This document shows, piece by piece, positions 11,901 to 24,080 of a stretch of 64,000 nt of DNA (its first letter is position 1; each line of letters begins with the position of its first letter). Under the pieces are notes generated by a model that searched no databases, was not told where the DNA came from, and saw nothing but the letters and a program-made list of their open reading frames with translations. Location of the stretch: contig LLCB01000179.1 of NCBI GenBank assembly GCA_001414345.1, positions 1 through 64,000 of the forward strand. Reading direction: 5' to 3'. The position numbers and the translations under genes were made by a program. This DNA comes from Hymenoscyphus infarciens (taxonomy: Eukaryota > Ascomycota > Leotiomycetes > Helotiales > Helotiaceae).

Positions 11901-14131
11901 AATAATGAATATTAAGCAAGGAAAAGGAGCGTAGTAGATTTCACAAAAGAGTGAACAGAAGTAGGCCCAAAGAAAAAACGTAAAGACATACTCTAGAAGA
12001 GCATAGAAGCAAAATACATCCTCCTCACTAATATACCAGAAACCTCAAACCCGTGTAACTCCAACGTTCCCATAATCCGGAAACTCTAAACACACACCAT
12101 AGGCAAATTCCTCCTATTCTCCCCTCATTACCTCCAGTTCATATGCCCAACAAGGAAGCAACTCATTCTATCTCTCCGTCCCGACTCCTCACCAGGGGTT
12201 TCCCGTGTTGTTTCCGGGCAATATCTCAAAAGAATGACAGGGTAATCAGTTTTATCACCGCACCCCAGCCTTGTGGAAATTAAATTCATCCTCCAAAACC
12301 ACATGGCACCAGCCCTAAGTAACTAACAACTTCATGGACCGCCGTCCACCTCCTCGATTGTGCAAAGCTGAAAAACAAACATAAAACGCCGCCACACTTG
12401 GCAAGCATATAAATGTTCCCAACTCTCTGGTTTTCGTTCCTCCCAGTTCCGGTTTTGAAAAAATCAAGATGGAAATCTCCATTAGATTTCTGAGACTTTG
12501 TGTGACATAGGCGTAACTACCACTCGGCTTTTTCCACTCGTCACACGGTAGAAAGATCATCTCTGTCTACTGGTGCCACGTGGGCAATTGTGGATATTGC
12601 CCGAGAACTGTGGGAATATCAAAAAGGTTGGTTCACGAGTGTTCTTGGCAAATACTTTCCCATAGTTCAAAGTAGGTGTTATGTGGAGTAATTAGATAAA
12701 CAAGACAAGGTACCCCAAGAGAGGGACATGTATATCAGTTTGTTAGTTCTCACTCCTTTGGTCATCTCTCTTGTAGAGTAATTATTAAGCACGTCCATTG
12801 AAATTAGCAAATGGTCTAAAAGCGAAATGTATCGAATTGTGCACCTCATTCCAGAAGAGGGAATAGAGGGGTAGGCAGCACGTGAGTGGTCGTGTACGGA
12901 GTTACGGAGTGTGTGGTTTTAGAATCTTACTTGTAGCTTACCTACTGAACGACAGTTTACTTCAACAAGAACGAGCTTACTCAATAAGAGTTAGACAGTC
13001 AGAGGGTGCGGGTATCGAAATTCTGTCAACCTCTTGAACCCGACGATCGGAGTAGACCCAACCTCTCGTCCTCAATTGTCCCAACCTCCCTTGTTAACTG
13101 GGATAACGTCAACGTATTATTTCAAGACACAGGTATCAGGATGTTGGTGGAAATATCGATGACGAAGATCCTACATCTTTGCAAACCGTAACAAGGTTAT
13201 GAAGTCGCTTTCAAGTATAGCAAGCCAAGTGATAGAAGTAATAGAGCCTTAGAGTCTAGAGTCCCTAGTATCCCTCCCGTATTCAGAGGACGTGGTCAAA
13301 AGTTCAGCGCTGTGCTGTAACTGTGCTGTAACGAGTAAGGTAAACTGCCCTGAAGAATTCTCACTCGCCACCTCCTGTAAAAAGGCATCAGTACCCTGAA
13401 GCAAAAAGGGCAAACGAGTCTACCCCACAGAAGAGAATCCGGGAGCTAATTACAGAGAGGTCCACTGACTGCGGCTTTAGAGCACCATTACAGGGCATTA
13501 TAGCGTAGTGCCCTGTATTCTCCATACTTTACCGGAAACACCTCTGACACAGACTCACCTGGCAATTTTGTACCACCAGGAGATGGAATCAACCTTTCAC
13601 CGCATGAGCGAGACCTCTTTCTAAAAAACCAAGTCAAGTAGAAGTCAAAAAAGCATAAACAACCTACTTAGGTATCTCTCGAATCGGAAAGCCAAACACA
13701 AGGCATCACTTTACACATAAAAAAAAGGACACACTATACAAAACACTCATATATTCCCCCCCCCCCAACACGTCGCCATCTAACAGGCAGAACCAATTTC
13801 GAAGAAAAAAAGAAAAAAGCAAGAGCGCCAAATGGGGTTATTACACAGGGCATTCCCATCCTTGCCCAGAATTTTCTCTCTATAACAACACAAAGCCCTC
13901 GGCCCCCATCTATCATCTTTCTCTGTCCATTTTTCCGGCATACAACCAGCGAAAAGGAAAGAAAGATAATAAGTATAATACAAGGTTCCAGTTCCAATGT
14001 TTCTCCCTAGATGATCTATCGTTTCCCATTCCCACGAATCCTTTCTTTGTTTGAGAAAAAAATCAGAAAGATCATTTGCTTTTTCGTCCATCCCATACCG
14101 ACCCCCAATATTACACACAGGGAGGGACCGA
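11901..14131. other. Intergenic region, 2.2 kb
   Basis: The composition is normal. Open frames on both strands are short and lack initiation context or recognisable motifs. A C10 run lies at about 13758. I see no gene; the right end is the 3' side of INO80. Confidence 0.4.
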
Positions 14132-17100
14132 TTAACCCATGTCCACATCTCCATCGGCCATTGCAAGTCGTTGCTTAGCAGTCTTAGCCTTCTTGCCGAC
14201 CTTCTTTCCTTTCTTCCCCTTCCCACCAACAGCTGATTCGTCTCCAGGAATAGGAGTTGCCGCTCCACTCGGTCTATTACTACCATCATCAAAGTGTCCC
14301 TCACCTAAAAACCCGTTAGCATAAATTCTACCACAAAATCAATATCAAAAAAACATACCTTCATGATAAAGATCCTCCAAGCTCCCACCCCCACTCTCAG
14401 CCTTCTTCTTCTTCCCCTTTCCCTTCTTAACAACAACAGGCTCCTTTTCTTGTTGGCTCGCCAATTCAGCTTCCTTCCGCTCAATCTCAGCAGCCTCCTC
14501 ATCATCAACAAGCCACATCGCAATATCCTTCGTCCGATTCTCCTTGCTTCGGGTATTGAAATCGACACCACCTCCACTACCACCAGTCATGACAACCTTC
14601 TGAACCTCTTCCTTCTGCAGAGCTCGTTTTCGGATCCGCTCTTCGATGGTTCCACGAGTAATCATACGATACACTGTGACCTGTCTAGTCTGACCAAGTC
14701 GATGGGCTCTGTCCATGGCTTGCGAATCAATGGTAGGATTCCAATCCGAGTCGTAGAAAATGACTGTATCGGCACTGGTCAAGTTGATTCCTAAACCACC
14801 AGCACGGGTACTGAGAAGGAAGATAAAGATCTCGGGTCTCGTTTGGAAATCGTGAACTGTATCTCTTCGGTCCTCGAGCTTGGTCGATCCATCAAGACGG
14901 AGATATTTGTAATTGCGGTAAGTGAGGTACTCTTCCATGAGATCAATCATACGTGTCATTTGGAAGTAAAGGAGCACTCGGTGACCACCCTCCTTCAACT
15001 TGAAGAGTAGTTCATCAAGCTTAGCAAGCTTGCCAGCATCCGTGACAAAGCGTCGCATGGAGGGAACGTGAATATTGGTAAAGCGTTGTTTCTCTGAGTT
15101 TGGTACTGGAAGCATCTTCTGTGGCGGGTAGAAGTTTTGAGAAATCTTGGATGTAATCAATGCCTTCTCCTCTACGGGTGAAGGTCCATAGAGAGCTCTC
15201 CGCATTCTGACGTTAAACAGGATATTCTCTCTCTCAATGTTGGTTCCACGGCTCGAGCAAACAACCTCAATAGGAGGAGCGGTAGCTCGGGGTCGACCAC
15301 ACTGTTCAAGACGACTCATTCCAGAATCAGCCCAAGCGCTTTTGGCGATATTCAGTAAAGTATTGAGATAGCCCTCATTCGTAACTTCAGCAAGGGGTTT
15401 TCGGTCTTGTCTGTCCACGATTTGCAGCATGGCTTGAGCTGGAGTGTAATTCTTGTCTTCCTCGTCATAAACGATACTGAGGGCACCAAGACGTTTGGGC
15501 TTCTGAGCCAAATCTACCGCGCGAGTGAAAACATCATTCTGTGCAGCAGATGCAAGCTCGTTCATAGAGGTACCAGCAAATCTTAGCCAAGAGAAAGCCT
15601 TATTCCCAGAAACATTCTGACGAACATTTTCCGGTTTCCAGATGTTCATGAGATCCGTCAAGAACTTGCCCTTGATACCGGGTTTCTGGTTATCCTGCCC
15701 AGGCAAATGAAGTCGGCCACTTTGTCTCCAAATCAATCTCGGAAGCTCATACTCGATAGAATTTCTAGTAGAGTAGGCAACATTGATATTTGGACCTTCG
15801 CGCATGAAGGATGCAGTCTCAGCAAAGTGCCCAAAAGAGAAAGGAGAAGTCGTTTCGGCACGCTCAAACAAGTCTGGGTGATTGCAAACTTTTCGAAATT
15901 GCATAACCAAGTTCATGAGAGTTCCCGAATCATTATCATCGCCAATAGTCGCTTTCTCAATCAAATCCATGATACTGATTTGATTTCGAAGATTTGAATA
16001 ATAAGCTCGCTGGCGATATGTCAAGTCGCAGAACAAGTCGATTTCTATCTTGTCACCAAGTTCCTTCTGGACATGCTTCTTGACACGACGAAGCATGAAG
16101 GGCTTCAAGATCATGTGCAATCTCTTAAGCTGGTCTTCATTGAGCTTTGTGTTACTCTGGGTATGGCTTTCAATGTCCTTGGAAAACCATTCGCTAAACT
16201 CATCATGCGAATCGAACAAACTAGGCATAATGAAATGCAGTAGTGCCCACAGCTCTTGCATGTTATTCTGAATCGGTGTACCGGTAAGCAATAGTCGATT
16301 TCGACAGTGGAAACCGAGCAAACTCTTCCATCTCGAACTTTGAGAGCTCTTAATTGCTTGGGCCTCGTCAAGAATCATGTATTGCCATTTCATTTTCTGG
16401 AAGTAATTGACATCGGAAACGACCAATTGATAGGATGTAATCAGAACGTGGAATGGTGCATCCTGCGTGTAGGTATAATGTTTGCGATCCCAGAATTTTC
16501 TCAGGACCTTTCGGTCTGCGGCAGTACCCCAGTAAGGGAGAACCTTGAGTGTTGGCACGAATTTTGTAATTTCCTGCTGCCAATTATGCAGTGTAGAAGC
16601 AGGTGCAACAACGAGGAACGGTCCCCAAATATCGTGCTTCTCAGCCAAGTATGCCATGACCGATATGGACTGCACAGTCTTTCCGAGACCCATCTCATCT
16701 GCCAGGATACCGTTGATACCTTGTTCGTACAAATTGACCATCCAGTTGAGGCCTTTGAGTTGATACTCCTTCAGTTGTGCTTGAAGCATCTTGGGTTGCT
16801 CGATATCGATGTCGCCTGTCTCCGGATTCTGGAAATTCAACTCTCCTTCTTCGTCCATATCTGGGCCATTGAAAGCTCTAGCCTTCTTCTTGGCCTCCTG
16901 AATTGCATGTTGGGCATTTGCCGTGGCAGCAGCTTGCAAAGCAGAATCGTCCTCTGCATCGAAATCCAGGTCTTCAAAATTGGTAACTTTGGCACCAGCT
17001 ACAGTGTTTTCAGGGACGTTGACAGAACTTCCTTGAGGTGCGCTGGGATCGGCAGCAGTATCAGGGTGATCTGTTGATCTTTCGACTTCGTCGGTTTTGA

Positions 17101-19355
17101 TCTTCTTTCCAATGAAATGCGAGTAAAGCTCAGTTTGGGAAATAAGGAAATTGAGCTTTCTCTTTTGTCTGTTGGCCTCCCGGTCGGCTTCCGCTTTCTT
17201 CGCATTTTCAAGCTCCTGCTTCTCAGCTGCACGTCGAAGATCTCTTTCCTCTCGTTCGTTTCGCTTCCAGAAGGACATCATCTCTCGCATGACACGCTTG
17301 GCTCTTGCCTGTAAGTCTTTCGTGCCCTTGTTTGTTCGGAGCTGCCATCTCTTGGCTTCTTTCGAGGCAAGTATAGCGGTCTTCTTCAAATTGGAAGCTC
17401 GGGTGGCATTCGATTCAATTCCAAGCTTGTAGACTTTGTTGACGTCTTTACGAGCAAGATCGCGCCAAATTTGGTCATAGATTTGGTTGTAGCCCTTGGA
17501 TACAAATGGCTCGAAATTTGCGGGAGGTTCTTCACGAGACTCTTTTGAATCCTTTACCTTGAGTCTGATCTTGGTAGGTTCGTCCTTCATTTGAGGCGGT
17601 GGTGGAGGTTCCTCTCCTGCGTCTATGGCAGCCTGCGCAGCCTCTGCAGAGTCCTTCTCCGCCTGTTTCTGTTCCTTAGATTTCCGTGGTCGTGCACCTC
17701 CGCGTTTAGATTTGCCCTTTGGCGGGTCTGCATCTACAGCTGTAAAAGTAGACATCATGCCACCTGAAAGATTGGGTTCCAACGGCTCAACTGCTTTGAG
17801 ATCAGAACCCTTCTCACCACGGGCAAGAATATTCTTGGTTTGTTGCGCCTTCTTTTCTGCCCTCTGTGCTTCCCGAATGAACTTTTGTCTCTCATGCTCA
17901 TCCTCAGCTTCTTGAGCTTTGGCCAATGCCATCTCTTTCTGCTCAAGATTGTTTGCGACTGTCTTTTCTCTGCGACGCTTTCTTTGCATATCCTTCTTGC
18001 GTTCCTTCTCTGCCTGAACCTCTTTCTCTTGCACAGCTGTGATTGCTTCATCGCCATGTATGTCTCGGAACCGTTGTTCACCAAGCATGGCATGTCTACC
18101 AAGCTTCACTGCCATCTTTTCGGTGAATTTTGTGCGACGCTGCTTGGTTTTGGCAACCTCAGTTTTTTCGACCTCAAGTTTCCGCTTTGCAGTTCGTGCC
18201 CGAAATAGTCGCCGGTCGTCTTCAAAATCTGGCATGTCGACATCGCTAGCCTCGGCATCAAACTTCGCCATGAGGGCTGAGATCTCCTTTTCCTGCTCCT
18301 TCAAAAGTTGTTTGGGTTTCGGTGAGGGTTTCTTTGCTTCTCCATTCGCCTTTCGCTTCGCAGGTACTCTGGATGCCGTGGGTGTTGGTGCTGGCGCAAG
18401 GGACGATTGTCTAGAGCTATCCCTTGACATTGGCTCCGGTACAGGGGGTGGTAAGACTTGCTTGGACGTCGACTTTCTAATCTTCTTTGTGGGAGGCTCG
18501 GGGAGGGGTTCGCTCGGGGTTGGATTCGGTTCGGATAGGATACTCGAGAAGTCCATCGGGTTGGCCGATCTGTGGGTTGACTTGTATATGGTGTTAGTTT
18601 TATAGTTGTTACGTGGGGCATGGGTATCACAAACAGTTACAGGAGCGGGAGCCTCTTGCTTTATCACTGGCCCTCCCATTGTCGCGCCGTTGTGTCGCGC
18701 AATGGGGGACATCGGAGCGAGTCTTGGTGACTGTGATATTCCACGAGTGTGAGGGTGAGAGTGGGAGATTGGCGATCGAGGTGGAAATGTGTTGGTCACT
18801 GGAGATGTATATGCTCCGTTGTAGTATTTCGGAGGGTCAGCAGACGTTTGTGGGTAGTTGTATGGTTCGCGGCCCTACAGATTGCCGTTAGAATTCATCA
18901 TCAAGAAGAGGGTATTGGATGATGCGAAGGGCAAGGAAGCTTACTTGTGGTGTCTGTGCCTCAATTCTCCCGGCTTCTGATGGTCGTCTCTCACTTGAAT
19001 CCGAAGTTGGATCGTAATAATTGCTGACAGGCTTGTCACGGGTAGCGGATGGATAGTTGTGATATCCTATTGGGGTCGTCGCCACAGCCAAAGGCGAAGC
19101 AGGGCCAGGAATGTGGGAGGGTGTTGGCATCGGCAGAGCCGGTGGTGTTGGATGATATTGATCGTATGGTTGAGGTCTTGGATTGCCGTTGGTGGGTGAA
19201 AAGGGTGGACGGTAATCTGGTTGTGTGGGAGATTGAGCCATGTAGGGTGGTCGAGTGCTCGAGCTGCCTTCTCCGTTGATCCTCTCCCGCTTCACAACCT
19301 CATCCTCTTCTTCCTTTGGCCTTTGCATGACCGTTGCGTGAAAGGTCGAGTCCAT
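14132..19355 (-). CDS. INO80: INO80 chromatin-remodelling ATPase
   Basis: Three exons, 19355-18945, 18874-14359 and 14304-14132, with introns of 70 and 54 bp, give 1699 aa. Both junctions keep frame: ..[14 protein letters not shown].. and ..[14 protein letters not shown]... The long N-terminus is Pro/Ser-rich and then highly charged. The DBINO domain lies at about residues 590-730 ([18 protein letters not shown] to YSHFIGKKI) and binds Arp/actin subunits and DNA in INO80 complexes. The Snf2 ATPase follows: Walker A DEMGLGKT near 864, DEAQ box near 978, and the C-terminal helicase lobe ([19 protein letters not shown], then [12 protein letters not shown]) near 1490-1540. It is the ATPase of the nuclear complex that slides nucleosomes and edits H2A.Z. 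The C-terminus, split off by the last small intron, is a Lys-rich tail ending DGDVDMG. The ATG at 19355 is the first in the frame. Identification is very secure. Confidence 0.97.
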
Positions 19356-19622
19356 CACCGCGCCCTTTCGACTCACAAGGCGACGGAATGAGTTGTATTA
19401 TCTCTCCATAGAAGAAACAATGCCACAGGGTGAAGGGTAGCGTAGCAGCAGCGGGCACGCAGAGGCGTGCTGTGATGGCAGGAAATACGATAGTTCACGA
19501 TATCGCGATGGGATTCTGGTGTTGTGGGAGGAGAATTCGATGATGGCGCGTGTTTGATGGCGCTGGTCGATGGCAGATCAGCTAAAGTTTGGGCTGCTGA
19601 TGGGGAGAGGGAAAGTCTTTGT

Positions 19623-19643
19623 GTCCAGTCCAGTCCAGTCCAG
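19623..19643. repeat. Short tandem repeat (CCAGT)n
   Basis: Four copies of the 5-base unit in direct succession, in the upstream region of INO80. Confidence 0.8.
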
Positions 19644-19796
19644 CCGCGGAGTCGGCCTGGCGATTATGTAGTCAAAAAAGGACGACAGCGACACCTCACG
19701 GAGTTTTGCGAATCACGGTGTAGAGTCGCGACGGCGAGGGAGCGAGGAGGAATTGAGGGCAATGTATGATGGAGGGAAGGAAATCATTCATGTTGG

Positions 19797-19823
19797 CTGG
19801 CACTGGCACTGGCACTGGCACTG
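19797..19823. repeat. Short tandem repeat (CACTGG)n
   Basis: About four copies of a 6-base unit in the INO80 upstream region, 440 bp from its ATG. Confidence 0.8.
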
Positions 19824-20809
19824 CGCTGGTACAAGGGCCGGCGAAGCGTAAAAAAGCCCCATCTCTCGTTCTCTGAGTGCAGCGAGGGTTTTGAAGGTAG
19901 TAAAAATAAGCGATTTCATTGGCCGGTTACCCCCGCGGCCCCTTTTCCCTTTAAATCGGACAAAACTCTTTCACTATTGTACCGTACATAGACACCAGAT
20001 AACGGATGGACAGACTCGTAGTGAACGCTTCCATGCAAAGCTTGGGTTGTGCCCACTCGCAATCTGGAAGTGTTTCGTTGAATTGGTGGTTTGGTAGTCA
20101 GCCACAGAAAGGTGTTACAGCCTCAGTCGGGAGTATCAACGAGGCAATCCAACACCTTTGATGAAATCTATTACTTCCCATTACCCACACACAAGGGTTT
20201 TATTTGAAATGGAATAGGTACTCTGTATATAAAAATAGATACCTAGGTACTTACTACTTGAAAAAGGCAATCGCGACCAATGTCCCATTGCTACATACCT
20301 CAACTCACAAACAAGCCCGGGTGAAGCTAGTTCCAAAACAGGAAAGCGCCAATGAGAGAATCTGGCTGGTCTGACCACGATTCCGAACTTACCATGACGA
20401 AAGAAAATCTTACGGAAGGGGCAAGTTCTCTGCTGCAATAGTTATTTTGCTGTGCTAACTCTTGGGTGAAAACCCTTTTCCAGTATTTATCCGCATGCAG
20501 CCTCCTTTCTTGCCACACCACACATCCCCCAGCCCCTGAAAATCTACACTCCATTCTCTTCGGTCCATTCTCTTCACAGGTGCATTGTAAAGTCTTGGTT
20601 TTTTTTTTTGTTTTTTTTTTGCAACCTTCAATTAACAACGCCTCTAGAAAACACAAAACATTCTATTTCTCCAAATAGCTGCCCGGATAGCGTTTTAGTG
20701 AATGCCCTCGCCTCCATTTTGGCCACGGGGATCGAATCTGCCCTCACATTGATATACGCATATACCAAGCAGCAAACTTTTCTCTCCTTTCATTCATTCA
20801 TCATGGACC

Positions 20810-22818
20810 TTAAACGGCTCCAGCAGCCATCATCTTCTTTCTCAAGTGGTTCTTGTACTCCCCAATAGTTCCGTCCCATTTATGAATGCTCTGGTGCTCG
20901 CAGACCATGATATCCTTGGCAATCTTGTCGAGCAATCTAGTATTCAATCAGTAAATAGTTCCAGGGCATTTCAATAGATGTTTCTAAACTTACCTGAAAT
21001 CGTGAGATACCACTACAACACCACCAGTGAAGGCGTTGATGGCATCAGCCAAACTGTCAATGGTTGGAATGTCCAAACCGTTGGTAGGCTCATCCAACAA
21101 TAACATGTTTGGTCCATCAATGGCCAAGAGCGCGAAAACAATTCTGGACTTTTGTCCCTCGGAAAGCGTACCCATCAAGGCAGTTTGGGAATCTCCACTG
21201 AGACCATACTTGCCAAGTTGTTGTCTCCAGTATTGGTAATCTTGACTCTTGTCGGCGTATTTGTCTCGGACGAAGTCGAGAGCGGACTTAGTGAGATCAA
21301 GTTGCTCAGCAGAATGTTGACTGTAGACACCCATCTTCAAATGAGTGTGGCGAGAGACAATTCCACCAGTGGGTGAGATGGCTCCAGTCATCAACTTGAG
21401 GAGAGTGGACTTTCCGACACCGTTGGGTCCAACCAAGGCTGTACGAGAGTCCATGTCCACACCGAGATCGAGGTTCTTGTAGAGGTCATCCTTGGAGTTT
21501 CCGGAGTATGAGAAAGTGACATCGTCAAATGACAAGACTGGAGGAGGAAGTTTCTCGACATCAGCAAATCTGAAGGTGAAAACGCGATCTTCCTCAACCT
21601 TTTGAATGAAGCCATCAGACTCCATCTTATCTAAAATCTTTTGTCGAGACTTTGCCTGTCTAACCAAATTGGCATATGTACCAGCGGAAGCGATGAACTT
21701 CTTGATGTGAACAATTTCGTCTTGTTGTTTTGTGTATGCCTTCATTTGGTTGGTCTCCTGTTCGGAGCGGGTCTTCGAGTAAGAATCGTAGTTACCACCA
21801 TAGTAGATGAGTTTCTTCATACGCATATCAATCATGTTGGTGCAGACACCGTTCAAGAAATCCATAGAGTGGGAAACGAGGACCAAAGTACGATCCCATT
21901 TCTTGAGGTATTCCTCCAACCACACACAGGCTTCCAAATCCAAATGTGCGGTAGGATCATCGAGCAAGAGGAGCGATGGCTTGACGAAAAGAGCCTTGGC
22001 CAAAGCGACACGCATACGCCATCCACCAGACATATCCTTTGTCTTCTTCGTGATTGTTTTCTTGTTGAAACCGAGACCGGTGAGAATGAGGGATGCGCGG
22101 GTTGCGAAGGTGGAGGGATCCATGGTTTCCATACGCTGCGGCTAGTTAGCGGTGCGATTTTTTTCGGGTTGGCACAGAAAAATACCTCGTAGAGATCCAT
22201 GAGAACAGGACTTTCAGGTCCGTCGTCCTCGAGAATCTGCTCGGCCTGCTTGTCGAGTCTCTCCATCTCGTTTTCTGCCTCCTTTACGACCCACTCGAGG
22301 GCTCCCAACTCACTTGGAGGAGCACCCTCATTGAGCAGGTAGATGTCGATGTGGTCTGGGATGGGATACTCGCGCTTGTCGATGGCCTTCAAGATGGTTG
22401 ATTTACCGCAACCGTTCTCTCCGAGAAGACCATATCGGCGGCCATAGGTAAGTTCGAGGGTGGTATCGGCAATGAGAACGCGACCGTGGAAAGTCAGAGA
22501 GACAGAGGTAATCTTGACATCTCGACTCTGCTTGAGGGAACTGAGCACACCAGTGGTAACACGGTCAGACAGACCATGTTTATCCATCTGATCTGCGAGT
22601 CGCTTGACTTCATCGGCTCTCTTTCCACCAGGCTGCTGGTCATCGGGAAGGGGAAGTCCATCGTCGCCGACAAGGGGTGGGGTATCGTCACCGGCGACAG
22701 ATGAGGCGCCTGAAGCAGTTTTTGACCCGGCCTTGGATCGGGAGGCGACAGTCTTTTTTGGAGCCTTTCCCTCGGCGGCTCTCTTTGCGTCACGGGCGGC
22801 TTTGGATGCGGACACCAT
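20810..22818 (-). CDS. ARB1: ABC-F ATPase Arb1 (ABCF2 type), ribosome biogenesis
   Basis: Three exons, 22818-22186, 22135-20994 and 20936-20810, with introns of 50 and 57 bp, give 633 aa. Junctions read ..[15 protein letters not shown].. and ..[16 protein letters not shown]... There are two ABC cassettes and no membrane segment. Cassette 1 has Walker [10 protein letters not shown] near 133-141, signature MSGGW near 246, Walker [13 protein letters not shown] near 267 and VSHS near 299. Cassette 2 has Walker [10 protein letters not shown] near 447, signature LSEGQ near 535, [11 protein letters not shown] near 555 and VVSHDFR. Family knowledge: Arb1 shuttles between nucleus and cytoplasm and is needed for 40S and 60S maturation. 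Cassette 1 carries Asp where ABC-F proteins usually have the catalytic Glu (DDPT); to my recollection this is shared with yeast Arb1, so it is probably a family trait. The N-terminus is Lys/Ala-rich. The start is the first ATG in frame. Confidence 0.96.
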
Positions 22819-24080
22819 TTTGCAGTTTTGTTGTTGTTTTTGTGGTGGGATTGTATCCTGGACGGAAAACGGGTGTGAGATGGAGGGGAAGAATCAATCT
22901 TTGGTGGGGTTTAAATGCTGCGTGCGCTAGTGCCACCAAAATAGGACAGGACAGGTTAGGTATGAATCTCACTGGCCGGCCAGGTTGGAGGGAAATTTGA
23001 TCAAGTTGACGATGATTTGAGATGCTGAGTTTCGATATGAGATGCAAGTACAAGGCTTTGGGGATGGGTGTTCTTTGAGAACAAAGGCTGGAAATGTGGT
23101 ATGAAAATTATTTTTGACTCTTATCGGTCGGGGCAGCGGCCACCCTCGAGCCACCGTAGTCGGGTCTGACTCGCCTCGCTTCCGTGAAGCCTCCTTCCCT
23201 CCAAAATATATACCTATGTATTTTATCCTTTTTCATTCCCAATATATTTGATGTCTGGAAGTAGTACGATCTAAAGGCTGAGCAAGTAAGTTGGTGGTTT
23301 TTCATAGTCAACGGCCTGAACTTCTTTCTCAACCGACGCTAGAACATGATTGGTTGATTGAGTACACGAAGTCACGATTTAACTCGACCAACACCCAGCT
23401 TCGAAACCAAAGAAAGATCATGAAGTCATATAAAAGTCACTACGAGGCAAAAGTAATGATCACTGTCATTGCGAGTGTAAGAAACATTCTCTGATCCTTT
23501 CACAAAACATAAATAGCTCTTACTATTCTTTAATTTAACTCCTTTGCAATACTAAATTTCACTCCATAATCGTAGTAAATCGCTATATAAAATATAACGA
23601 TAATTATCGATGATCAGCAGCACTCGAACGATGATTATCGATATCGGATAAACTCTACCGATAGTTATATCGCGATATATCGATAAATTATCGTATCGAT
23701 GCCCAAGTCTGGGCGTATTTCAAGCAGATTAGTCTACACGTTTAGAACAATTAGGACTATTAACCTAGGTGTTTTGGAACAATCAAGTTCCAACAACGAG
23801 TAATGTATTTGTCGGGCTTTTCCAAAAAACCATTAATAATTATTGTGCGAGAAAAGAGGGTTGGAAATATTACCAGACCAGTTTGGGAGATCGGAGAGTC
23901 AAACTCTTGACTTCCCGAGTACTTTTGAGCAATATAAATAATCTTTCGAGATTTATTTGCAATTATTGAGTCTCTCAAGGAGAGAGTCAAAAATGAGGGG
24001 AAAAGGACAAGAATACTCAAAGCATCAAATCTCGAATAACAATTGCACTGAAACTTACAGTACTACTTATGTCGATCAAT
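22819..24080. other. Intergenic region upstream of ARB1
   Basis: This is ARB1 promoter DNA followed by 1 kb of increasingly AT-rich sequence. It contains a cluster of TATCGAT-like palindromes at 23594-23702 and a short piece resembling a dispersed repeat at 23750-23830. No gene is supported. Confidence 0.4.
23594..23702. repeat. Cluster of GATTATCGAT/TATCGATA palindromes
   Basis: Within about 110 bp the tetramer ATCG or CGAT occurs more than ten times, many in self-complementary arrangements (CGATAATTATCG, TATCGCGATATATCGATA). It is a degenerate low-complexity tract capable of hairpins. Confidence 0.7.

Larger units (their letters stand above)
19356..20809. other. INO80 upstream region and ARB1 3' flank
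   Basis: About 1.45 kb lie between two minus-strand genes. Short tandem repeats occur at 19623-19643 (CCAGT units) and 19797-19823 (CACTGG units), and a T-rich tract at about 20601-20620. No gene is supported. Confidence 0.4.

Noticed and set aside
13780..14304. 174-codon minus frame downstream of INO80
   Set aside because: It overlaps INO80 exon 3 in a different frame; the spliced INO80 frame explains the region.
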